A stretch of DNA of 8,492 nucleotides, taken from contig CABUWR010000044.1 in assembly GCA_902495265.1 (NCBI GenBank), positions 1 to 8,492 on the forward strand, in the 5' to 3' direction. The DNA comes from an uncultured Collinsella sp. (GTDB taxonomy: Bacteria > Actinomycetota > Coriobacteriia > Coriobacteriales > Coriobacteriaceae). The position numbers and the translations under genes were made by a program. The notes beneath the pieces are model-generated. The model was not told the origin of the DNA. It saw only the letters and a program-made list of their open reading frames with translations, and searched no databases. This document shows, piece after piece, positions 1 to 6,524 of the stretch (its first letter is position 1; each line of letters starts with the position of its first letter).

Positions 1-2376
1 CGCCTCGAGGTCGTGGAGCACGTTCGCCAGCTCTACGGCCCCGAGAAAGTCACCCACGTCATCACCTACTCGACCATTAAGGCCAAGCAGGCCATCAACG
101 ACGCCGCGCGCGTGCTGGACTATCCGGTCTACATGGGCCAGCGCCTGTCCAAGATGGTCTCGAGCGACCCCAAGGTCAAGCTCAAGCAGGTGCTCGAAAA
201 ACAACCCGGCAAAGAGGATCTGTTTAACCCCGACTTTGCCGAGGCCTATAAAAAGGACGACGACGCCCGCCGCATCATTGACACGGCGCTTTCGATCGAG
301 GGCCTCACCCGTGGCGAGGGCGTGCACGCGTGCGCCGTTCTGATTTGCCGCGACCCCGTCAACGAGCACGTGCCCACCAAGCTCGACACCAAGGGCGGCG
401 TCGAGATTACCCAGTACGAGGGCCATACCGTTGCCGACATGGGCCTGCTCAAGATGGACTTCTTGGGCCTGCGCACACTGACGGTTATCTCCAAGGCCAA
501 GGCAAACATCAAAAAGAACTTCGGCATCGACATCAAAGAGGAAGAGATTCCCTTTGACGATCCCGAGATCTTTAAGCTCATGGGCTCCGGCCACACCGCC
601 GGCGTCTTCCAGGTCGAGTCCGCCGGCATGACGGCCACGATCAAGAACATGAAGCCCACCGAGTACAAGCACGTCGTGGCATTGATCGCCCTGTACCGCC
701 CGGGCCCGTTGGGCGCCGGCATGGTCTCGTCCTACATCAACCGTATGAACGGCAAGGAGCCGGCCGTTTCCTACGACGACCGTCTGGACGACATCCTGGG
801 CGAAACCTACGGCACCATGGTCTACCAGGAGCAGGTTATGCTCATCTCCGTCGAGATGTGCGGCTTCTCCAAGGGCGAATCGGACTCGCGTATCCGTAAG
901 CCCGTGGCTAAGAAAAAGATTAAGCTGCTCACGTCGACGGTGCTCCACTGGGAGGATGGCTCGGACGAGACCACTTACGACCACTGGATGAATGGCGCTA
1001 TCAAGAACAACTACACGCGCGAGGTCGCCCAGAAGATTTGGGACGATGTTCTTGAGTTCGCGTCCTACGCCTTTAACAAGTCGCACTCCGCTGGCTACGC
1101 CATCCTGGTTATGCAGACGGCGTGGCTCAAGGCGCACTATCCGCACGAGTACATGGCGGCCGTTCTGACGTCCTATACGGGCAAGACCGACAAGATCGTG
1201 CACTACGTCTCGGCGTGCCGTCACGACGGCATCCCCGTGCTGTCGCCAGATGTCAACGAGTCCGGTACCGAGTTCACGGCTACCAAGGAGGGCGTGCGCT
1301 TTGGTCTGGCCGGCATCCGCGGCGTGGGCACCGGCGTGGCGCAGGCGATTATCGCCGAGCGCGAGGCGGGCGGCCCGTTTAAGACACTGCACGACTTTGT
1401 CGAGCGCGTGGACTCGAGCCAGGCCAACCGCCGCGTGATCGAATCGCTGATCAAGGCAGGCGCCTTCGACTCCACGGGGTATCCGCGCCGCCAGATGATG
1501 CACTTTGTGGACAAGAACAACCCCGAGAACATCATCGACGCCGCGATAAAGCGCCAGAAGGACCGCGCGAGCGGCCAGACCTCGTTCTTCGACATGTTTG
1601 GCGACGTTGAGGGCTCGGGCTTTGAGGTCAGCGTGCCCGATCCGGACGGCCAGGAATGGGACCGCCACCTCAAGCTGAGCCAGGAGAAAGAGGTTCTGGG
1701 CATCTATGTCTCGGACCACCCGCTGCGCCCGTTTGAGTATGCGCTCAGCAAAGCGCGCGACTTCTCGTTCTCGCAGATCGATACCGGCTACGAAGTGCAA
1801 AACCCCACGGGCGGCACCATCAACCAGGAGATCCCCGAGGGCAAGGCACTGTGGTGGGCCGGCATGGTCTCGAGCGTGTCCAAGCGCGTGACCAAAAACG
1901 GCGACCCCATGGGCATCGTTCAGCTCGAGGACATGGAAGGCGAGGCCACCGTCGTGGTGTTCCCCAAGACCTACAAGGAGGCCGAGGGGTACCTGTACGG
2001 CGAGGTCGATCCCGAGACCGGTGCACAGCTGTCCGACGCCTTTGTGCGCATCAAGGGCAAGCTCGAGCGCTCGGACCGCGGCGACCAGATCATCGCGCAG
2101 GAGATCGTGCCGCTTGAGCTCAACGAGGAGAACAACAAGCCCAAGGTGTTTGAGGTCATGGTGCCCAACAGCCGCTTTAGCCAGGGCAATATGGCGCGCC
2201 TGGCCACGGTGCTCACCACTAACCCGGGCGGCGACCGCGTGGAGATCTTTATCGAGCAAGTGGACGGGCGCGTGCTGCGCGCCGAGGTGCCCGCCAAGGT
2301 CAACGCGCGCTCGATTCCGCTGCTGGCCGAGGCCAAGGCCATCGTGGGTAACCAAGGCAGAGTGACGGTGATCTAA
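1..2376 (+). CDS. dnaE: DNA polymerase III subunit alpha, 5'-truncated by the window edge
   Basis: Replicative DNA polymerase of the C family; extends DNA in the cytoplasm as part of the holoenzyme. The frame is open from base 1 (791 residues visible), so the GTG at 13 is not a start. By alignment to E. coli DnaE the first visible residue matches about residue 409, so the PHP domain and the first two palm aspartates lie upstream. The third catalytic aspartate is seen in KMDFLGLRTL (Asp at bases 457-459, visible residue 153). Other landmarks are YRPGPLGAGM (palm/fingers), YQEQVM, FNKSHSAGYA (about residues 358-367), a helix-hairpin-helix near 434-453 (FGLAGIRGVGTG), a probable sliding-clamp-binding peptide QTSFF (526-530) and an OB-fold from about 617. 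The C-terminus looks complete. Odd: the fingers motif usually written RRAMGKKK reads RKPVAKKK and is followed by about 12 extra residues. Identity is firm. Confidence 0.97.
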   Translation, partial: RLEVVEHVRQLYGPEKVTHVITYSTIKAKQAINDAARVLDYPVYMGQRLSKMVSSDPKVKLKQVLEKQPGKEDLFNPDFAEAYKKDDDARRIIDTALSIEGLTRGEGVHACAVLICRDPVNEHVPTKLDTKGGVEITQYEGHTVADMGLLKMDFLGLRTLTVISKAKANIKKNFGIDIKEEEIPFDDPEIFKLMGSGHTAGVFQVESAGMTATIKNMKPTEYKHVVALIALYRPGPLGAGMVSSYINRMNGKEPAVSYDDRLDDILGETYGTMVYQEQVMLISVEMCGFSKGESDSRIRKPVAKKKIKLLTSTVLHWEDGSDETTYDHWMNGAIKNNYTREVAQKIWDDVLEFASYAFNKSHSAGYAILVMQTAWLKAHYPHEYMAAVLTSYTGKTDKIVHYVSACRHDGIPVLSPDVNESGTEFTATKEGVRFGLAGIRGVGTGVAQAIIAEREAGGPFKTLHDFVERVDSSQANRRVIESLIKAGAFDSTGYPRRQMMHFVDKNNPENIIDAAIKRQKDRASGQTSFFDMFGDVEGSGFEVSVPDPDGQEWDRHLKLSQEKEVLGIYVSDHPLRPFEYALSKARDFSFSQIDTGYEVQNPTGGTINQEIPEGKALWWAGMVSSVSKRVTKNGDPMGIVQLEDMEGEATVVVFPKTYKEAEGYLYGEVDPETGAQLSDAFVRIKGKLERSDRGDQIIAQEIVPLELNEENNKPKVFEVMVPNSRFSQGNMARLATVLTTNPGGDRVEIFIEQVDGRVLRAEVPAKVNARSIPLLAEAKAIVGNQGRVTVI

Positions 2377-2404
2377 GGGCGACCTTGCTGGTCCGTGCGA
2401 GATT

Positions 2405-2410
2405 GGAGGA
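2405..2410 (+). promoter_or_regulatory. Ribosome binding site of the SNF2 helicase gene
   Basis: GGAGGA lies 4 bases before the ATG at 2415. It is what decides that start: an in-frame TTG at 2385 has no Shine-Dalgarno sequence in front of it, and a GTG at 2412 would be only 1 base from the site. Confidence 0.75.
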
Positions 2411-2414
2411 AGTG

Positions 2415-5400
2415 ATGGCGCAGGGGACGTTTGCACAGGCGCTCCGGAAAGAGGCGGCGCTGAGCGGTACCTTTATGAAGGGCCGCTCGCTCATGCTCAA
2501 CGGTGCCGTGCTGTCGATTGAGGACAGCGGCTCGCGCTTCTCCAAAAACGTGACGGTTGAGGGCTCGGTGCGCGGCTCGCGCGGTGACCTGTACAAGACG
2601 CACGTGGCGCTCGACATGGACGAGCACGAGGTGATCGACTATGACTGCGATTGCCCCGCTGCCTATCGCTACCCCGGCATGTGCAAGCACGCCATCGCAA
2701 CAGCGCTGGCGTACCTGGACGCCAGCGGTACCGAGCCTGTTGAGGGGCTGCGCACGCCGGTTCGCACGTTTACGGCGCAGCCGAAACAGCCCGCGCGCAC
2801 CGCGCCCAAAGCGCCGGCCGTCAATCCCAACTTTCCCTTTCCGGCGCCCGTCCCCACGAGCCCGAGCCTCATGGCGGCGCTCTCCGATCTTTCGGACGCG
2901 CGCATGGATGAGCTGGCGAGCATACGCCGCAAGCTCGCCGGCAGTGTGGATCCCGATGCCCCCAAGGCGGTGTTGGAGCCCTCGCTGGTGCCGTACTACA
3001 ATCCGCTGTTCGCCGACCGCTTTAGCTGGGCGCTCGAGCTTCGCATTCGCTGTGGATCGGTCTCCTACGTGGTCAAGGATATCGACGGCATGGCCGACGC
3101 CTATGTCCGAGGCGGCACCTTCTCGTACGGCAAGAAGCTCACGTTTGTCCATGCGCCCGAAGCCTTCGAAGACGTGTCGACAAAACTGCTCAACCTTGTT
3201 GTGACGACAGTTGCCTATCTCGATGACATCACAAGCTCGCGTTCGGCGTCGTACGACTTTGCCCGCAGCGGTTTTGTCGCCGAGCGTCAGTTGCCGCTGT
3301 CCGAGCATAGCATCGTATATGTGCTGGACCTGCTGCGCGGCCAGATCATCTCTTTTGAGCCCGCCTGGTCGCGGGGGACGACGACGCATCGCACCTATGA
3401 CGTGGCGGTTGAGATGCCTCCGGAAGGGGAGGACGAGGCTCTGTCTAAGCGCCCGCCGCTCCTTGCCGCCAAAATCGCGCCGGCGGCTGGTGGCAGCTAC
3501 GATCTGCGCCTGCCGGCCGATGCATACTGCTTTGCTTCGGGCGACGTTGCCTATCTGGTCGACACCCGCCGTGCGCGCCGCGCCGATGTGGCGTTTGCCC
3601 AGCATGCGGCGCCGTTCCTATCGCGCTTGCTGCCCTGTCGCACGCCGGTCCATATCGCTGCCGAGCAGGTGGGTGAGTTCTGCCGCATGGCGCTGCCCAT
3701 TTTGCGCGACTACACCGACCTCACCGCGCCCGCCGCGCTCGATACCGTGGCACCCGAGCCGAGCTTTGCTATGGCAATCGGCGTCGACGACGGGCTCGTG
3801 ACCTGCAAAATTACGGTTACCTACGGCGACTGGTCGGCGGATCTCTTTAGCCTGGGCGCTCCGGGCAGTCCCTTCGAAGAGCAACGCCCCGGCGTGCCGC
3901 CCCGCGACGAGGTGGCGGAGTTTCGCGTTATGGACACGGCGGCCCTGTACTTCGATTTCTACGAGGGCGGTCTGGCGTTTGAGGAGCGCGATGACGAGAG
4001 TCTGTTCCGCTTGCTGACCGAGGGCCTGTCTGCCCTGTCCGAGCTGGGTGAGGTCATGCTCAGCGACCGCCTGCGCCAGATCTCGGTGTGCCCTGCGCCC
4101 AAACTCTCGGTGCGCGCCACCGTCAAGAGCAACTTGCTCGACGTCGAGTTGGGTGCGAGTGGGCTTTCGGCTGCGGACCTTGCCGTCTATCTCGATTCGT
4201 ACAAGCGTCATCAAACGTTTGCGCGCCTTACGTCCGGCGACATCATTCGCCTGGACGAGGGCGCCCGAGCCGCGTTTGGCCTCGCCGAGGACCTGGGTGT
4301 CGATGCCGTCGACCTGCTCGACGGCGTGTCGCTTCCCGCGTCGAGCACCCTTTTTGTCGATAGCGTGCTTGCGCGCACGCCGGCGCTTGAGGCCGATCGC
4401 GACGCTGCGTTCCGCCGTACCGTCGAGCGCCTGGACACGCTCGGCAAGATGGACTTTACGGTACCTGCCTCGCTCAAGGCCACGCTGCGTGGCTACCAGG
4501 TCGACGGCTACCAGTGGCTCGGCTCGCTCGAACACCTGGGCCTTGGCGGCATCTTGGCCGACGACATGGGCCTGGGCAAAACACTCCAGATGATTGCGCA
4601 TGTCCTGGCGCGCGTGGAGGCGGGGGACACTAAGCCCACGCTTGTGGTGTGCCCTGCGTCGCTTGTGTACAACTGGACCGCCGAGCTGGAGCGCTTCGCC
4701 CCGTCGCTCGATGTGTGCGCCATCGTGGGCGCCAAGGCCCAGCGTCGCGTGCAAATCGCCGGCGTGGCCGAGCATAACGTGGTTGTAACGTCGTATGACC
4801 TTATGCGGCGCGATATCGACGAGTACGTCGAGCAGGACTTTGCCCGTGTGGTGCTCGATGAGGCCCAGTACATTAAAAACCCGCTCACGCAGGTAGCGCG
4901 CGCCGCCAAGCGCCTGCCGGCCGGTGTACGCTTTGCCCTGACGGGCACGCCCATCGAGAACCGCCTGTCCGAGCTCTGGAGCATCTTCGACTTTTTGATG
5001 CCGGGCCTGCTGGGTACGCGTGAATCGTTTGCAAAGCGCTTCGAAAGCCCGGCCGAGCATGCCGAGGGCGACAGCGCCGCCCGCCTGCAAGCGCTCGTGT
5101 CGCCGTTTGTGCTGCGCCGCGTAAAGGAAGACGTGGTGGCCGACCTGCCCGAGAAGATCGAGGACACTGTCGTGGCGCAGCTCACCGGTGAGCAGCGCAA
5201 GCTGTACCTGGCAAATCAGGACCGCATTGCCCAGCAGGTGCAGCACCGCGAGGCCGGGGAGTTTAAGAAAGACAAGCTCAAGGTGCTCGCCGAGCTCACC
5301 AAGCTGCGCCAGATCTGCTGCGACCCGCGTCTACACTACGAGGATTACAAGGCGGGGAGCGCCAAACTCGATACGTGCATGGAGCTCGTGCACGGCGCAC

Positions 5401-5879
5401 TCGACGGCGGGCATCGCATCCTGTTGTTCAGCCAGTTTACGGGTATGCTCGATATCATCGGTAAGCGCTTGGCCAAGGAGGACATCGCCTTCCTTAAGCT
5501 CACGGGCGCTTCGTCTAAGGAGAGCCGCGCCAAGATGGTCGCGCAGTTCCAAGCGGGCGAGGTTCCGGTCTTTTTGATTTCGCTCAAGGCGGGCGGCGTG
5601 GGCCTTAACCTGACGGCTGCCGACGTGGTCATCCACTACGACCCGTGGTGGAACGTGGCGGCGCAGGACCAAGCGACCGACCGTGCACACCGTATTGGCC
5701 AGCAACATACCGTGACCGTGTACAAGCTCATCGCCAAGGACACGATCGAGGAGCGCATTATGCAGATGCAGGAGTCCAAGCGCGATCTGGTCAACAGCGT
5801 GCTCGGCGGCGACGGCATCTCGTCGGCGTTGTTTACCCGCGAAGATGTTCTGGCGCTGCTGGGCGGCGACGGGCGCTAG
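2415..5879 (+). CDS. SNF2-family DNA-dependent ATPase/helicase with N-terminal SWIM zinc finger
   Basis: 1154 residues; a bacterial Swi2/Snf2 ATPase that probably moves along duplex DNA or strips proteins from DNA or RNA polymerase. The exact role of this bacterial group is not settled. A SWIM zinc finger CxCx9CxH is at Cys78, Cys80, Cys90 and His92, followed by a Pro/Ala-rich linker (about 120-155). A long middle region resembles the SNF2-associated region of bacterial homologues; I place it by position, not by a clear motif. The ATPase core starts near 690: motif I DDMGLGKT (716-723, Lys722), motif II DEAQ (815-818), motif III TGTP (843-846), motif V SLKAGGVGLNLT and motif VI QATDRAHRIGQ (1086-1096). 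All key residues are present, so it should be active. It begins 38 bases after dnaE with no terminator between, so co-transcription is likely. A start at TTG 2385 was rejected in favour of ATG 2415. Confidence 0.93.
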   Translation: MAQGTFAQALRKEAALSGTFMKGRSLMLNGAVLSIEDSGSRFSKNVTVEGSVRGSRGDLYKTHVALDMDEHEVIDYDCDCPAAYRYPGMCKHAIATALAYLDASGTEPVEGLRTPVRTFTAQPKQPARTAPKAPAVNPNFPFPAPVPTSPSLMAALSDLSDARMDELASIRRKLAGSVDPDAPKAVLEPSLVPYYNPLFADRFSWALELRIRCGSVSYVVKDIDGMADAYVRGGTFSYGKKLTFVHAPEAFEDVSTKLLNLVVTTVAYLDDITSSRSASYDFARSGFVAERQLPLSEHSIVYVLDLLRGQIISFEPAWSRGTTTHRTYDVAVEMPPEGEDEALSKRPPLLAAKIAPAAGGSYDLRLPADAYCFASGDVAYLVDTRRARRADVAFAQHAAPFLSRLLPCRTPVHIAAEQVGEFCRMALPILRDYTDLTAPAALDTVAPEPSFAMAIGVDDGLVTCKITVTYGDWSADLFSLGAPGSPFEEQRPGVPPRDEVAEFRVMDTAALYFDFYEGGLAFEERDDESLFRLLTEGLSALSELGEVMLSDRLRQISVCPAPKLSVRATVKSNLLDVELGASGLSAADLAVYLDSYKRHQTFARLTSGDIIRLDEGARAAFGLAEDLGVDAVDLLDGVSLPASSTLFVDSVLARTPALEADRDAAFRRTVERLDTLGKMDFTVPASLKATLRGYQVDGYQWLGSLEHLGLGGILADDMGLGKTLQMIAHVLARVEAGDTKPTLVVCPASLVYNWTAELERFAPSLDVCAIVGAKAQRRVQIAGVAEHNVVVTSYDLMRRDIDEYVEQDFARVVLDEAQYIKNPLTQVARAAKRLPAGVRFALTGTPIENRLSELWSIFDFLMPGLLGTRESFAKRFESPAEHAEGDSAARLQALVSPFVLRRVKEDVVADLPEKIEDTVVAQLTGEQRKLYLANQDRIAQQVQHREAGEFKKDKLKVLAELTKLRQICCDPRLHYEDYKAGSAKLDTCMELVHGALDGGHRILLFSQFTGMLDIIGKRLAKEDIAFLKLTGASSKESRAKMVAQFQAGEVPVFLISLKAGGVGLNLTAADVVIHYDPWWNVAAQDQATDRAHRIGQQHTVTVYKLIAKDTIEERIMQMQESKRDLVNSVLGGDGISSALFTREDVLALLGGDGR

Positions 5880-6044
5880 CCGCGCGCGGGGTGGGACTGC
5901 TGGAGTGGGCAGGACGGTCGACGCATTTTGGCCCGACCGCTTGCCTGATCCGTTATGTGTTCATTTGCAATGCCGTGGATGGTTTGTCTGCCTTTGGGCA
6001 TAAGAACCATCAAGAACATTGGCACATCAGCAAAGGAGAACATC
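5880..6044 (+). other. Intergenic stretch with a weak inverted repeat, no clear promoter
   Basis: The 165 bases between the helicase and the superoxide reductase gene contain an inverted repeat CGGTCG (5915-5920) and CGACCG (5934-5939) with a 13-base loop. No T run follows it, so it is not a standard terminator. Composition becomes less GC-rich from about 5941. I found no pair of -35 and -10 boxes with good spacing. A promoter for the downstream gene is expected here but I cannot place it. Confidence 0.3.
6032..6038 (+). promoter_or_regulatory. Ribosome binding site of the superoxide reductase gene
   Basis: AAAGGAG ends 6 bases before the ATG at 6045. It fixes the start there; an upstream in-frame ATG at 5955 would add 30 residues with no resemblance to the family. 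Confidence 0.8.
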
Positions 6045-6407
6045 ATGGCGAAATTCTTTAAGGACCCCGACGGTAAGCTCATCGCTGCCCTTGGCGACGA
6101 CGTTGCGACCCCTGCCGGTTGCACGGAACTGACCGCAAACACTGAGGACGCGGCGCACGAGAAGCACGTGCCTGTTGTCGAGACCGAGCGCGACGGTCAC
6201 GTGATTCGCGCCCGCGTTGGCTCGGTCGAGCACCCCAGCCTGCCCGAGCACTACATTGAGTGGATCGCCCTTGAGGCCGAGGGCCGCTTAGAGGTTCATT
6301 ACCTTGAGCCCGGCATGAAACCCGCGACGTTTTTTGCGGGCGGCTCCAAGACCGGTACCGTCTATGCCTACTGCAACCTGCACGGGCTGTGGTCCGCGAC
6401 ATTCTAG
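6045..6407 (+). CDS. Superoxide reductase (desulfoferrodoxin family) without the Fe(Cys)4 centre
   Basis: 120 residues, cytoplasmic, no signal peptide. The family reduces superoxide to hydrogen peroxide without making oxygen, using a square-pyramidal Fe(His)4(Cys) site fed by rubredoxin or similar donors. All ligands can be assigned: His41 in EKHVPVV, His63 in EHP, His69 in EHYIEW, Cys110 and His113 in YCNLHGLW. The catalytic Glu39-Lys40 pair before His41 is also present. The N-terminal 38 residues have the length of the desulforedoxin domain of two-iron desulfoferrodoxins, but its four cysteine positions read Asp, Gly, Ala and Thr in a by-eye alignment; the only cysteine there, Cys26, is off position. 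It should therefore bind one iron, like class II/III enzymes. A good ribosome binding site fixes the start and a strong terminator follows, so it may be a single-gene unit. An oxygen-defence role fits an anaerobe. Confidence 0.93.
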   Translation: MAKFFKDPDGKLIAALGDDVATPAGCTELTANTEDAAHEKHVPVVETERDGHVIRARVGSVEHPSLPEHYIEWIALEAEGRLEVHYLEPGMKPATFFAGGSKTGTVYAYCNLHGLWSATF

Positions 6408-6427
6408 GAGCGCGCCCCCGCTCGGGG

Positions 6428-6433
6428 TATCAT
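6428..6433 (+). promoter_or_regulatory. Possible -10 element before the terminator hairpin
   Basis: TATCAT follows a short CCCC/GGGG inverted repeat (6416-6419 and 6424-6427). The -35 position, about 6405-6410, reads TAGGAG and does not match TTGACA. The call rests on one hexamer in a short AT-richer patch, so it is weak. If real, the hairpin at 6453-6485 would lie in the leader of the downstream gene. Confidence 0.2.
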
Positions 6434-6452
6434 AGCTAGCATATGCACATGC

Positions 6453-6485
6453 AAGCGCCGACTGCATTATGCGGCCGGCGCTTTT
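6453..6485 (+). terminator. Rho-independent terminator after the superoxide reductase gene
   Basis: AAGCGCCG (6453-6460) pairs perfectly with CGGCGCTT (6476-6483). Past one A-C mismatch the stem continues with CTGC (6462-6465) against GCGG (6471-6474, one G-T pair), closing on an ATTAT loop. The stem runs straight into TTTT (6482-6485). It lies 45 bases after the stop codon at 6407. The T tail is short, but the stem is strong. It could instead act as an attenuator for the gene starting at 6525. Confidence 0.8.
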
Positions 6486-6509
6486 ACTACGATTTCGATG
6501 GTTTACGAC

Positions 6510-6517
6510 GGAAAGGG
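6510..6517 (+). promoter_or_regulatory. Ribosome binding site of the NAD-synthetase-like gene
   Basis: The purine run GGAAAGGG ends 7 bases before the ATG at 6525. The match to AGGAGG is moderate. It supports this ATG, from which the protein begins at once with a nitrilase-type first strand (MKLALAQID). Confidence 0.6.
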
Positions 6518-6524
6518 CTGAGCC

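Noticed and set aside
2385..2414. TTG start for the SNF2 gene, 10 residues longer
   Set aside because: No Shine-Dalgarno sequence precedes it, whereas GGAGGA is well placed for ATG 2415.
2373..3605. A 410-codon open frame on the - strand
   Set aside because: Antisense to the 5' third of the SNF2 gene, including the SWIM finger; Arg-rich low-sense product and no recognisable domain.
3618..5246. A 542-codon open frame on the - strand
   Set aside because: It lies wholly antisense to the SNF2 gene with all its helicase motifs. Its product is rich in Arg, His, Ala and Gly with no recognisable motif, as expected from the complement of GC-rich codons.
5915..5939. Inverted repeat after the SNF2 gene as a terminator
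   Set aside because: Only 6 base pairs with a 13-base loop and no T run behind it.
5955..6044. Extended N-terminus for the superoxide reductase from ATG 5955
   Set aside because: The 30 added residues have no family resemblance, and a good ribosome binding site sits just before ATG 6045.
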